This document shows positions 14,975-24,188 of a stretch of 64,000 bases of DNA, piece by piece (the stretch's first letter is position 1; every line of letters starts with the position of its first letter). The notes below the pieces were generated by a model, which did no database searches, was not told where the DNA came from, and was given only the letters and a program-made list of their open reading frames with translations. Location of the stretch: the NCBI GenBank assembly GCA_018268415.1, contig JAFDWO010000018.1:1-64000 (forward strand), written 5' to 3'. Position numbers and translations under genes: made by a program. The DNA comes from Actinomycetota bacterium. Its GTDB lineage: Bacteria > Actinomycetota > Thermoleophilia > Solirubrobacterales > 70-9.

Positions 14975-17134
14975 TTAGCTCTGCGGCTTCGGAGCCGTGA
15001 CCGTCACGTTGACGGTCTTCTTCGTCGCCTTGCCGCCGGTCGGCGTGTAGGCGATCGTGACCTTGAGGGAGACCTTGCCCTTTTCGCTGAGGACCTTCTT
15101 CTCCTGCGAGGTCAGCTGAACCTTGATCTTGTTGTTGCCCGACTTGACCTTGGTCGTCTTGGCCTTGACTCCCTTGCCGGACACCTTCACGGTTCCGGCC
15201 GCATTGACCTTGAGGACCACGGTCGAGTTGTTTTCTTCGAACTTCACCCCGGCGACGCTGACGGTCGGGGTGATGCAGTTCGGGTAGGTCCCGACCTGAC
15301 CGGCCGCGCAGCCCTGCGGCGTGGTGGTCGTAGGCGGCGTCGGATTGCCCGATTCCGAACCACTGGAGCCGCCGGAACCCCCGGAGCCCCCGCCACCGGA
15401 GCCACCCGAACCCCCAGAATCGCCCGGTCCGCCCGAGCCGCCCGAGCCACCGCCACCTCCGGGACCCGCTTTGTTTTCGTATTCGCCCCCCTTACTTGCG
15501 ATGTACCCCTTGAGTTCGTTCAAGCACTTTTCGCTCATGAGTTCGCGTTTGGTGCAGGTCACGCCCATCGGCGCGGCCGCACCGAGGTTTTCCGGGCTCG
15601 CGACGAACTTGCTGCCTTCGCCGGTCGGCACGTGTCGCCATTTCTGGCCCGTGTTTTCCGGCGACGCGGTTTTGCCGAAGTAGCACGGCACGTTGGCCAG
15701 GCGTCCGTAGTAGTTCGCCGCCGAGCCCTTGATGCGCATGAGCATGTTCGAGCTCGTCGCGCGACCCGCCGTACCACCGCGGATGATCGCCCAATGGTGC
15801 TTGTTCGCGTAGGCGAACACCCGCCGCTGGTCGAGCCTGTTCATCGTGCGCGGCCAGACCAGGACAGTCGCCCCACCACTGGAGTCGACGCGGAGTTCCT
15901 GGTTGGCGACGGAGTCGGTGTTCGGGTTCGCCTTCCCGTCTTCTTCGGGATAGAAATAGCCCGGCGACGTCCCATACTGGACGAACGAGACGTACGCCGC
16001 CTGCCAGGGTTCGTTGCTCCTGACCGGGTTCGGGTACTTCGTGGCTTCCGTCAACCCCAACGTATTGGTCCAGTTGGCGACATGGGGAAGGCGGATCAGC
16101 GAGATTTCCTTGGTGCTGGTCTGCGTGCCCAGGTAGCCGGCGCACCGTTCCGGCGGCGGGACCACGGCCACGTCGGCGCCCGGCAGGATGTTCGGCCGGG
16201 TGAAGACGATGCGCTTCTTCGGGTTCTCGGGTGCGTACTGGAATTCGGTCGCTTTGATGCCGGCGCCGTCGTGGATCGGCGACCAGATCGCACCGTTCTT
16301 GAGTTTGATCCGAGTCCTCGACCCGAGCGGGCCGCTCTTCAGCTTGGACGGCGGATTCGTCGGCGGCTGCTGGTAACGGTCGGGGATCTCGTTGTACTTC
16401 TGGCAGTCGACCGGTTGGCCGGTGGCAAGGTCGACGGCGGTCGTGATCGGGAAGTTGCTCCGCGTCGTCCCACCCGGGTTGTAGCCGGGGAAGTTGACGT
16501 AGTTGCGGTTCGCCAGCACCCACATCCTGCCTTCGTTCCCGTTGTGGATCGTCGGGTATTCCTTGATGTTGGACGCCGGGATGCCGGCAGTCGGGACGCC
16601 GGCGAGCATCGGTGCGATCGACCCCGTGTAGCCGGCCGGCTTGAACAGCAGCGAGAAGTTGCGCTGCGACGCGTTCATCGGGTTGCCTTCGACGAACGGG
16701 CTCAGGCTGCCGGCGTTGGGTTGCGCCGGGTTATAACTGTTCGTCGGCGGGTTGTTGACGAAGTTGACCACCGAGAACGGCTGCGCCAGGCCGGTGTAGG
16801 CCATCCACGAGGTCCACGCCGCGTGCACGAATTCACCCGTGACCAGAAAGCCGATCCCGTCGAGGCCGGCCTGGTTGCCGGGGATGACGTAGGTGTACGT
16901 CGCGTGCGGGTCCGGCTGCAACGGGAACCGGACCGTGTCGAGCCACTCGTAGTAGTAATTGCAGAGCGTGGTGGTGCCTTTCGGCGGTCCCTCGTTCCTT
17001 TTGCCGATCGCCTGGGCTTGGGAATTCGCGAGCGCCACGGTCAACGCCGCCGTGCATATGACGGCAAGAACCGCGGCGACGACGCGACGGTTCCAGTGGC
17101 CGCCGATCGGCGAAGAATCAACGCTGCGTCTCAT
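14975..17134 (-). CDS. Large secreted protein with Gly-rich linker and beta C-domain
   Basis: 719 residues. A signal peptide (RRVVAAVLAVICTAALTVAL, cleavage near SQAQA) is followed by a roughly 510-residue unrecognised body with scattered cysteines. A Gly/Ser linker lies at about 550-600, and a C-terminal beta-domain (about 608-719) contains LKVNAAGTVKVSGKGVKAKTT. This last domain is also present at the end of the 599-residue protein at 20760. Second gene of an operon with the 471-residue secreted protein (42-nt gap). Surface or extracellular; function unknown. Codons favour GAA/AAA. Confidence 0.72.
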   Translation of the reverse strand: MRRSVDSSPIGGHWNRRVVAAVLAVICTAALTVALANSQAQAIGKRNEGPPKGTTTLCNYYYEWLDTVRFPLQPDPHATYTYVIPGNQAGLDGIGFLVTGEFVHAAWTSWMAYTGLAQPFSVVNFVNNPPTNSYNPAQPNAGSLSPFVEGNPMNASQRNFSLLFKPAGYTGSIAPMLAGVPTAGIPASNIKEYPTIHNGNEGRMWVLANRNYVNFPGYNPGGTTRSNFPITTAVDLATGQPVDCQKYNEIPDRYQQPPTNPPSKLKSGPLGSRTRIKLKNGAIWSPIHDGAGIKATEFQYAPENPKKRIVFTRPNILPGADVAVVPPPERCAGYLGTQTSTKEISLIRLPHVANWTNTLGLTEATKYPNPVRSNEPWQAAYVSFVQYGTSPGYFYPEEDGKANPNTDSVANQELRVDSSGGATVLVWPRTMNRLDQRRVFAYANKHHWAIIRGGTAGRATSSNMLMRIKGSAANYYGRLANVPCYFGKTASPENTGQKWRHVPTGEGSKFVASPENLGAAAPMGVTCTKRELMSEKCLNELKGYIASKGGEYENKAGPGGGGGSGGSGGPGDSGGSGGSGGGGSGGSGGSSGSESGNPTPPTTTTPQGCAAGQVGTYPNCITPTVSVAGVKFEENNSTVVLKVNAAGTVKVSGKGVKAKTTKVKSGNNKIKVQLTSQEKKVLSEKGKVSLKVTIAYTPTGGKATKKTVNVTVTAPKPQS

Positions 17135-17176
17135 TCTCCGTGCCTCTTTCTCTTGTTTGTGTTGGGAGTGATGTGC

Positions 17177-18592
17177 TCATTGCGTCGGGCACCCGTGGGC
17201 GCGTTCGAACTGCGCGCGGGATTGGTAGGTGCCCGTCGGCAGGTAGGCGCCCATGACGCGCTGCTCTTCGCCGGGCCGTCCCACGTTCTGGATCGCCTGC
17301 GTGAACGGCGGCGATGGGTCCTGGTTGCGCAGCATCAGCAGGCCCGCGGTGGGCCGGACGACGCCGTCGCCCACCGTGCCCCAGTCGAGCCAGGCGACAC
17401 CGCAGGTGGCGATCGCGTCCGCGGGCCGATCCTGCGGCAGGCTGACCACGACCGTGTAGTTGCCGGCCGCGTCGACGGGCACTTCTTCGTCGTCGAGGCA
17501 GTCGACGTAGTTCGCCAGCGGGATCGAGTCGTTCTGGCAGATGTCCCAATAGCGCAGCTGCGTGCCGGCTTCCATCACCGGCTGCCCCTGGCCCGTGCGC
17601 GGCGTCGTCGGCTTCCTGCCCTGCAGCACGAGCACGTTGTGCCCGCCGCGGGCAGGGCCGAGCTTGCGGTCGATATAGGCGTAGGCGATCCCCGAGTCGG
17701 CTTCCCAGTTGGCCGCGGGGCCTTCCTTGGCGGTCGGCAGCAGCGGCACGGCGGCCCCGAAAAGCGTGCCTTCGAGGAAGGGCTGGGCCAACCGGGCGAG
17801 GTTGAACCACGCGTACCAACGGAGCGGGCTCACCGCCGGATGGATGTTCGAGAACGGATCCTGGGCGAGCAGCGCGAGGTAGGCCGGGGTGGTCAGCGAG
17901 AGCGCGAACGGCAGCGCTTCACTCGGCAGGCGGCTCGCGGGCGCCCCGACCGCGGCGCACGCACGGGGGCCCGTGAGCGCGCCGCGCTGGCCGGCCGGCG
18001 TGTATTCGAGCGCGGGCAGTCCGGCGCCGCCGGTCGCGTCCCGCCCCGCGTCGGGCACGTACTCCCGGTAGAAGAGCGACACGAGTTCCTTGCCCGCGTA
18101 GAGAGTGTTCGGCCGGCGGGCGCTCGGATCCCGCGGCAGCGGCGCGCTCGTCACGGTCAGCGAGTACGAGCGTGCGGACGCCTTGCGGTCGGCGTTCGGG
18201 AGAAACGGGTTGACCGAGCCCGGTTCGGGTTCGATCGCTTCGTCGCGGAGCACGTCGTAGGGCGTTTCCACCGTGTAGGTCGAGAACGCGATGCTGCGCG
18301 CGTGCGGGTACTCGCCGTGCAGCACCACCGAGCCGCCCGGCGGGATCACGAACCACGTGTGCCAGATGTAAGCGTGTTGGTCCGGGAAGATCGCGTTCAC
18401 GGCGGGCGGAGGACCGACGACGTAGGTCCAGAAGCAGGTGGTGAGATCCGACCTCGGGGTTTCGGGTTCGACCGCGCCTGCGCCGACGGGCGATGCGGCG
18501 CCCGCAAGGGTGACGGCGGCGGCGAGGGCGACCGTGCAGAGCGTGATCCGAGCAGCGCGGACTGCGCGCCGCGGTTGGACGAGTAGACGCAT
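17177..18592 (-). CDS. Secreted protein, paralogue of the 20760 gene
   Basis: 471 residues with a signal peptide (ITLCTVALAAAVTLAGAASP). The body aligns along its length with the protein at 20760: TCFW near the mature start, G-x-x-x-L-H-G-x-x-P-H-A-R, then IEPxxGSVNPFxPxADR, APNTLYAG-like, GHNVLVLQGRKP, CGVAWLDWGT and RVMGAYLPTGTY. GSVNPF and ADR are reminiscent of secreted DUF1214-like actinobacterial proteins. It lacks the linker and C-terminal beta-domain of the paralogue. First gene of the operon with the 719-residue protein. Function unknown. Confidence 0.72.
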   Translation of the reverse strand: MRLLVQPRRAVRAARITLCTVALAAAVTLAGAASPVGAGAVEPETPRSDLTTCFWTYVVGPPPAVNAIFPDQHAYIWHTWFVIPPGGSVVLHGEYPHARSIAFSTYTVETPYDVLRDEAIEPEPGSVNPFLPNADRKASARSYSLTVTSAPLPRDPSARRPNTLYAGKELVSLFYREYVPDAGRDATGGAGLPALEYTPAGQRGALTGPRACAAVGAPASRLPSEALPFALSLTTPAYLALLAQDPFSNIHPAVSPLRWYAWFNLARLAQPFLEGTLFGAAVPLLPTAKEGPAANWEADSGIAYAYIDRKLGPARGGHNVLVLQGRKPTTPRTGQGQPVMEAGTQLRYWDICQNDSIPLANYVDCLDDEEVPVDAAGNYTVVVSLPQDRPADAIATCGVAWLDWGTVGDGVVRPTAGLLMLRNQDPSPPFTQAIQNVGRPGEEQRVMGAYLPTGTYQSRAQFERAHGCPTQ

Positions 18593-18747
18593 CGAGCATT
18601 CCCTTGTTCGCGGCTGTTCCCTTGAGCCCCGGTACTGGCGGCAATGTATGGAAGGGGAAGACGCCGCCGCTTGGGGACAAGCGCTACTCGCGAGCGCGTC
18701 TTTCGTGGGATCTCACAAGCCGATCGGCGGAGACCGGCCGGCGCTTC

Positions 18748-20007
18748 TCAGGCGTCGTCCTGCGTCACCGGCAACAGCGAGAGCGCCATGTGCAGGTCGC
18801 GCACGCGCTCGCGCGTACTGCGCCCGAGCAGGGCTTCGGCCTGCTCGATCCGGTAGCGGACCGTGTTTTCGTGGATGTTCAGCTGGCGGGCGGTGCGCCG
18901 GTGGTTGGCGCCCTCGTCGAGGAAGATCCCGAGCGTCGCGACGATCCGCGTGGTCGCGTCGTCGCGGGCGGTGAGGCCACCGAGCTCGCGCGCGACGAAT
19001 GCCTGCGCCTGATCGAGGTCGACGGTCGCGATCGCGTTCAGCGCGACCGCGCCGTAGCGCGTGATCGTGCGCGCCGGGCGGCGCATGAGGCCGGCGACGC
19101 GGCGCGCTTCGAGCGCGTCCTGGTGGCTGCGGCGAAAGCCGCTCACGCCCGGTGCCGGCTCGCCGACCGCGACGCGCACGTCGGTGTCCTCCGCGGCGAG
19201 TCGCAGCGCGTCGATGCGCTCCGCGCCGGGTGGCTCGAAGCTCGCGACCCACATCCCCATGACCCGGGGCCCGAGCGGCTCGAACAGCGGGTGCTCGCAG
19301 CCCAGGGCGGTCGCGAGACGGCGGAGCGCCCCCTGCAGGGAGGCGATCGGAGCGGGTAGCTCGGCGGACTCCTCGGCCCAGGCGATCATCGCGATGTGCT
19401 CGCGTTTGAGCTCGTAGCGAAGCCGCTGCGAGGTGGTCGACACGTCGATCGGCCGACCCGCCAGGATCGTGTCGATCATCTGCGTCTGGGCGGCGGCCGC
19501 GGTGTGCTCGCGCTTTTCGTATTCGGCTTCGTAGACCTGCTCGACCGTCTCCGAGAACCGGTCGACGTAGGCGAGCAGCCAGCGCGAGAGGAGGGCGACG
19601 GCGTCGGGTGAGTCGTGTCCGCCGTCCGCGAGCAGGGCGAGCATCTGCTCCCAGACGTCGGCGCGGGCCGCTCGCACGCTGTGGATCACCTTGTTCAGGG
19701 GCACGCTGTGGTGAACGGCGCGACGCACCATCGGCAGTGCCACCGGGGGTAGCTCGATCTGGGCCGGGTCCTCGCCCGTGTCCACGGACTCCGCGAACTG
19801 GAGGATCGATCCCTCGACCGCGGTCGCGAATTCAGCGCTCGCTTCGCTGTTGCAGACGAGCTCGGGCACCTCCCCCTGAACCCTGGCGGCGGCGCGCTCG
19901 GCGAACGCGCGCGCCTGCGGGCGCAGTTCCCCGGCCCACGGGTGCAGCAGCCCCGACCACGTCCGCTGCGCCTGCGGCTCCTGGATCGGTGGATAGCGGC
20001 CGCCCAT
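18748..20007 (-). CDS. PucR-family (CdaR-type) transcriptional regulator
   Basis: 419 residues. The N-terminal helical sensory part (about 20-170) resembles the RsbRD-like region of PucR proteins. A middle GGDEF-like scaffold follows. The C-terminal HTH_30 domain reads FLDEGANHRRTARQLNIHENTVRYRIEQAEALLG at about 365-400. ATG 20007 lies 4 nt after the TetR stop, so they form a TetR-PucR operon. The surrounding secreted-protein genes on both sides are the likely targets. Confidence 0.88.
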   Translation of the reverse strand: MGGRYPPIQEPQAQRTWSGLLHPWAGELRPQARAFAERAAARVQGEVPELVCNSEASAEFATAVEGSILQFAESVDTGEDPAQIELPPVALPMVRRAVHHSVPLNKVIHSVRAARADVWEQMLALLADGGHDSPDAVALLSRWLLAYVDRFSETVEQVYEAEYEKREHTAAAAQTQMIDTILAGRPIDVSTTSQRLRYELKREHIAMIAWAEESAELPAPIASLQGALRRLATALGCEHPLFEPLGPRVMGMWVASFEPPGAERIDALRLAAEDTDVRVAVGEPAPGVSGFRRSHQDALEARRVAGLMRRPARTITRYGAVALNAIATVDLDQAQAFVARELGGLTARDDATTRIVATLGIFLDEGANHRRTARQLNIHENTVRYRIEQAEALLGRSTRERVRDLHMALSLLPVTQDDA

Positions 20008-20011
20008 CGGG

Positions 20012-20596
20012 TCAACCCCGGTGAGCGGCGAGGAGCGCGCGGGCGATTTCCACGACCCGATCGAGCCGCGGCTCGTCGCCGACGACCAGGGTCGCCCACT
20101 CGAGCGCGGTCCCGACCTGCACGATGGTGTCGATCTCGCCCTCGAGCGCCCGCGCCTGCTCGGGGGATCGACTCTCGGCGATGCACTCGCCCAGCGCCCG
20201 CACCAGACCGCGGTGGACGGCCTGACCCTCACCCAGCAGCAGTCGCAGGGCAAGTTGAGGCTCTTTGGCGACCAGGTTCCGAACGGGGGCGAAGCCGACG
20301 GTCAGCGCCATCACCCGGCGGATGAAGTCGAGGACCCGCTCGTCGCCCTCCCCCTCGGCTTCGACCGCGGCCGTCGACGTGAACTCATCCGTCAACAGGC
20401 CGAGAACCTGGTCGATCAGCTGCTCGCGCGACCCGAACCAGCGGTAGAGGGTCGCCTGCGAGATGTCGATCTGCGTCGCCAGGGTGGCGAGTTCCACGCG
20501 TTCCTCGGCGAGGAACGACTCGCGGGCCAGCTCGAGCGCGTCCTCGGGCCGCGGCCGCCGGATGATCGGTTCGCGCTGAGATCTGGGCGTGCTCAC
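20012..20596 (-). CDS. TetR-family regulator
   Basis: 194 residues. The HTH is VELATLATQIDISQATLYRWFGSREQLIDQVL. The C-terminal QsdR-like ligand domain contains AEGEGDERVLDFIRRVMALTVG. GTG 20596 is chosen because TATACT lies 8 nt upstream, giving a probable leaderless mRNA; an ATG at 20626 would place that box inside the gene. Divergent from the 599-residue secreted protein across a region with a 27-nt inverted repeat, its likely operator. Confidence 0.82.
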   Translation of the reverse strand: MSTPRSQREPIIRRPRPEDALELARESFLAEERVELATLATQIDISQATLYRWFGSREQLIDQVLGLLTDEFTSTAAVEAEGEGDERVLDFIRRVMALTVGFAPVRNLVAKEPQLALRLLLGEGQAVHRGLVRALGECIAESRSPEQARALEGEIDTIVQVGTALEWATLVVGDEPRLDRVVEIARALLAAHRG

Positions 20597-20680
20597 CGTG
20601 CCGCAGTATAGAACCGTATCGCTCATCCGAGAGATCATGCATATATCTGTATAGCGCAATATATGTGGGTAAGCCATCTT

Positions 20681-20707
20681 ATGAGAGGTTCGTTTGAAAT
20701 CTCTCAT
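20681..20707. promoter_or_regulatory. Inverted-repeat operator between TetR and secreted-protein gene
   Basis: ATGAGAG-N13-CTCTCAT, extended by TT/AA inside each arm. It lies in an AT-rich divergent promoter region that also has TATATCTGTATA and AATATATG. A TetR-sized 27-nt dyad. Confidence 0.65.
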
Positions 20708-20759
20708 TCTCGTGCTAAGGTCGCCTCGGGAACCACCAAGGGAATCGAGGAGGAGCGAG

Positions 20760-22559
20760 ATGAGACGCAATCGTTGGACGGCGCTGCGACGCGGCGCGAT
20801 CGGAGCACTGTTGGCGCTGGCCGTCGTGCCGGCCGTCACCCTGGCGGCCGGTGGCGGCAGCTCCGCGGTCACGCCCGGTGAACAGGGCCAGGGCCCGGTC
20901 AACACCTGCTTCTGGGGTCGCCCCGCCGCGAACGTGGGCCCGATCAACCACCTCAACGTCCAGGTCGGCAACGTGGCCGGGTTCGAGTCGAACGTCGTCT
21001 ACTACTACACCCTCTTCCAGCTCCCCGCCGGGGCGACCATCACCCTGCACGGACAGTTCCCCCACGCCCGGTACTTCTCGCTCACCAGCTACGTGACGAA
21101 AAGCGGCGTGACGGGTTACCCGGCGACCTCGATCTACGACGAACAGATCGAACCGGACGCGGGATCGGTCAATCCGTTCATGCCCGGCGCGGACCGTCAG
21201 GCGGCCGACCGCGACTACACCATCACCGTCAGTGGCGAAACGCAGCCCGCGTCGCCCGCGCCCAACACCCTTTACGCCGGCCAGGCCGGCCAGACGGGCC
21301 AGACCCAACAGATCGAGCTGATCATGCGGATCTACCGGCCCGACAAGAACCTCGAAGCCAATGCGGGGGTACCACTGGCGGCGCCGACGCTCAATCCCTC
21401 CGGCGGGAGCCCGGTTACCCAGGAAAAAGCCGTCTGCGAAGCGCTCTCCACGGTAAGCGGCATCGGCAACCTGCCGACCGCCTCCCAGGGCCTGCCGCCG
21501 GCGACCTACCAGCACCTGCGTGACCTCGGGTCGCCGGTGCACCCGGCGACGCCCACGCCGACCTGGGAACGGTTCTTCAACCAGCAGCACATGCTCGCGC
21601 CGCTCTACGCGGGCGCCGGTGAACCGTACGAAAGCCTGATCCCGAAACTGCCGACCACCGTCACGGGCGGCTTCTACTCGACGCCGTCGAACGCGTACAT
21701 CACCAGCTACGTCGACCGCAATATCGGGCCGAACACCGAAGGACACAACATCGTGGTCCTGCACGCCAAGATGCCAACGCACCCGACCACCTACGAAGGC
21801 GACCCGGTCAACGACTCCACGGGCACGCAGGTCCGCTACTGGTCGCTCTGCACGGCAGGATCGATCTCCAACCCGCCGCTGATCCCGGCCAACTCGGCCT
21901 GCCTGTTCGACCAGCAGGTCCCGACGGACGCCGCCGACGAGTACACGATCGTCGTCAGCCTCCCCGAAGACCGTCCCAAGAACGCGACGCCCGCCTGCGG
22001 GGTCGCGTGGCTCGACTGGGGCACCGCCGGCGATGGCCAGGGCCGCCCGAGCCTCGACCTGCTGATCATGCGCAACCAGCTCTCCTCGCCGACGTTCGCG
22101 CAGAGCATCGAAAGGATCACGACGCCGGGCACCGAGCAGGAAGTCATGGGTGCGTATTACCCGACCACCACCTACGAGACGACCCAGGAATTCGAAGCGA
22201 AGGGCGGCTGCTCCACCCCGGCCACTCCGGCCCCGTCGGCGGCCCCCGCTCCGGCGCCGGCCCCGGCAGGCGGCTGGTTCGCGATCAAGCAGGTCACGCA
22301 CAACACCAAGAAGGGCACCGCCCGGCTCGGGGTCGACTTCACCGGCTCCGGGAAGGTCACCATGACCGGCAAGGGCATCAAGTCCGTCGACCGGACGGCA
22401 GGCACGGGCACCGGTGAACTGACGGTCGTCCCCGGCAACAGCCTGAAGGCGAAGCTCACCCAGGCCGGCCAGGCGAAGGTGAAGGTCACCGTCTCCTTCG
22501 AGACCGCCGGAAACGTCTGGACGAAGACCAAGACCATCTCGCTCCGACTGAAGAAATAG
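20760..22559 (+). CDS. Secreted protein with C-terminal beta-domain (paralogue of 17177 gene)
   Basis: 599 residues. A signal peptide (RRGAIGALLALAVVPAVTLA) leads to a body that aligns with the 471-residue protein: TCFW, LHGQFPHARYFSLTSY, IEPDAGSVNPFMPGADR, GHNIVVLHAKMP, CGVAWLDWGT and EVMGAYYPTTTY. A Pro/Ala linker lies near 485-506. The final beta-domain (about 507-599, GSGKVTMTGKGIKS) resembles the end of the 719-residue protein. Thus it combines parts of both minus-strand neighbours. GAGGAGGAG precedes ATG 20760. A P450 follows within 10 nt. A role in uptake or surface handling of a hydrophobic substrate is inference. Confidence 0.75.
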   Translation: MRRNRWTALRRGAIGALLALAVVPAVTLAAGGGSSAVTPGEQGQGPVNTCFWGRPAANVGPINHLNVQVGNVAGFESNVVYYYTLFQLPAGATITLHGQFPHARYFSLTSYVTKSGVTGYPATSIYDEQIEPDAGSVNPFMPGADRQAADRDYTITVSGETQPASPAPNTLYAGQAGQTGQTQQIELIMRIYRPDKNLEANAGVPLAAPTLNPSGGSPVTQEKAVCEALSTVSGIGNLPTASQGLPPATYQHLRDLGSPVHPATPTPTWERFFNQQHMLAPLYAGAGEPYESLIPKLPTTVTGGFYSTPSNAYITSYVDRNIGPNTEGHNIVVLHAKMPTHPTTYEGDPVNDSTGTQVRYWSLCTAGSISNPPLIPANSACLFDQQVPTDAADEYTIVVSLPEDRPKNATPACGVAWLDWGTAGDGQGRPSLDLLIMRNQLSSPTFAQSIERITTPGTEQEVMGAYYPTTTYETTQEFEAKGGCSTPATPAPSAAPAPAPAPAGGWFAIKQVTHNTKKGTARLGVDFTGSGKVTMTGKGIKSVDRTAGTGTGELTVVPGNSLKAKLTQAGQAKVKVTVSFETAGNVWTKTKTISLRLKK

Positions 22560-22568
22560 GTGACACCG

Positions 22569-23801
22569 ATGAGCTCGACCCAGCGTGACATCAAGGACGT
22601 GGAACTCGCCGACCGTGGCCTCTGGCGGGACGGTCCGCCCTATGAGCTGTTCAAGGAGATGCGGGGAGGGTGTCCGATCCACCGCACCGAGAAGCTCGAG
22701 GGCTTCCCGGGCGAGGCGGGCTTCTGGTCGGTGACGACCGCGGAGGACGTCCGCACCGTCAGCCGCGACTGGGAGACCTACTCCTCGGAACTGGGGGGTA
22801 TCACCGCATGGGCGGAGATCTTCCCGCTGGAGCTGATGCGGGGCATGTTCATCGCCATGGACCCGCCGAAGCACGATCGCATCAAGGGCCTGTTCCAGCG
22901 GGGCTTCACCCCCAAGCGGATCGCCGACCACGAGGAGCGGATCAGGGAGATCGTCACGACCGTGCTGGACCGGCTCGAGGGGCGGGAGACCTGCGATCTC
23001 GTCACCGACGTCGCCCAGCCGGTCGCCTCGCGCGTGATCGGCAGCTTCATGGGCATCCCCGAGGAGGAGGACGCACTCTGGGCGCGGATCGTCAACGCGG
23101 CAATGGCCCCCGATGACGGGGACCTCAGTCCCGGCGGCGCCCAGGCCGTCCTCGAAAAGGACATCCCGGAGGTCTTCGAACGGTGCGGCCAGATGATCGC
23201 CGCCCGCCGCGAGAACCCCACCGACGACCTGACCACGGTCCTGGTCGAGGCCGAGATCGACGGCGAGAGGCTGGAGGAGATCGAGATCGTGATGGGCTTC
23301 TTTCTCCTCATGGCCGCCGGCAACGACAGCACCAAGGCGACCTATTGCAGCGGCATGCGGGCGCTGCTGGAAGACCGCGAGCAGATGGACCAACTGCGCG
23401 CCGACCCCGCGCTGATCCCGAGCGCGGTCGAGGAGGCGCTGCGGATGTTCCCCGCCTTCGCCCACTTCCGTCGCACCGCCACCCGTGACACCGAGCTGCA
23501 CGGGCAGGAGATCAAGCGGGGCGAGAAGGTGGTCATGTGGTACGTGTCCTCGAACCGCGATGAGACGGTCTATGAGGACCCCGACCGCTTCGACGTGACC
23601 CGTGACCCCGACCACCAGGCGTTCGGCGCGGGCGGACGCCACTTCTGCCTCGGCGCCGCGCTCGCCCGGCTCGAGCTCAAGGTCTTGATCGAGGAGACGC
23701 TCGCCAGGTACCCCACCATCGCGCTCGACGGCGAGCCGGCCGCCGCCGAGGCCCTCTTCCTCAACCAGCTCAAGACCCTGCCGGTCCGGCTGGCGTCCTG
23801 A
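22569..23801 (+). CDS. Cytochrome P450 (CYP125/142-like class)
   Basis: 410-residue soluble bacterial P450. The I-helix is LLMAAGNDSTK (oxygen activation), the ExxR is EEALR, and the heme motif FGAGGRHFCLG places the ligand at C360. The substrate end (GNDST, FPAFAHFRRTATRDTELHG) resembles steroid/terpenoid or fatty-chain hydroxylases such as CYP125/142/124; subfamily is not certain. A GTG at 22560 is an alternative start. It follows the secreted protein by 9 nt, an unusual pairing that suggests a shared hydrophobic substrate. No ferredoxin gene is next to it. Confidence 0.88.
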   Translation: MSSTQRDIKDVELADRGLWRDGPPYELFKEMRGGCPIHRTEKLEGFPGEAGFWSVTTAEDVRTVSRDWETYSSELGGITAWAEIFPLELMRGMFIAMDPPKHDRIKGLFQRGFTPKRIADHEERIREIVTTVLDRLEGRETCDLVTDVAQPVASRVIGSFMGIPEEEDALWARIVNAAMAPDDGDLSPGGAQAVLEKDIPEVFERCGQMIAARRENPTDDLTTVLVEAEIDGERLEEIEIVMGFFLLMAAGNDSTKATYCSGMRALLEDREQMDQLRADPALIPSAVEEALRMFPAFAHFRRTATRDTELHGQEIKRGEKVVMWYVSSNRDETVYEDPDRFDVTRDPDHQAFGAGGRHFCLGAALARLELKVLIEETLARYPTIALDGEPAAAEALFLNQLKTLPVRLAS

Positions 23802-23808
23802 CTGCGGG

Positions 23809-23837
23809 GGCTCGCCGGCCGGCATCGCCGGCGAGCC
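23809..23837. terminator. Bidirectional hairpin between convergent genes
   Basis: GGCTCGCCGGC pairs with GCCGGCGAGCC around a 7-nt loop, between the P450 and the lipoprotein gene. Confidence 0.75.
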
Positions 23838-23846
23838 ATCCGGCTT

Positions 23847-24188
23847 CTACTTCTTCAGGTCTTCGATCTTCTCCCGTGCTTCCTCGATCGCTTCCTGGCC
23901 CTGCGCCTTGCCTTCCTTCACGGCACCTTCGAGTTGCTTCAGGCCTTCCCGGATCTGCGTACTGCCTTCGCCGTCTTCGACCTTCTTTTTGACTTCTTCG
24001 ATCAGCTCTTCGGCTTCTTCGGTCCCCTTGGAGACACCTTCCTTGACCTTCGTGGCGCCAGATTCCAGTTCGCGCTTCACACCTTCGGCACCGGTGGTGG
24101 TGTCGCTGCCGCCGCACCCCGACAAGGCCGAGCCGAGCAGGACGAGCCCCAGCAGAAGGCCGAGGGCGACCGACCTCTGCCCGATCAT
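23847..24188 (-). CDS. Small charged lipoprotein
   Basis: 113 residues. A signal with lipobox LSGC (C25) is followed by a highly charged helical tail (GTEEAEELIEEVKKKVEDGE), probably a coiled coil similar to YtxH/CsbD-type stress proteins. It overlaps the DUF7144 gene by 4 nt (ATGA). Glu is encoded mostly by GAA. Envelope-associated; function unknown. Confidence 0.7.
   Translation of the reverse strand: MIGQRSVALGLLLGLVLLGSALSGCGGSDTTTGAEGVKRELESGATKVKEGVSKGTEEAEELIEEVKKKVEDGEGSTQIREGLKQLEGAVKEGKAQGQEAIEEAREKIEDLKK

Noticed and set aside
14909-18586. Very long plus-strand open frame (over 1200 codons) opposite the secreted genes
   Set aside because: It is the mirror of two genes with signal peptides and real domains; its translation is Arg/Val/Asp-rich, as GC-rich antisense frames are.
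20715-23825. Long minus-strand open frame opposite the secreted protein and P450
   Set aside because: The plus strand encodes a clear P450 and a signal-peptide protein; the antisense frame has no domain and the composition of a shadow.
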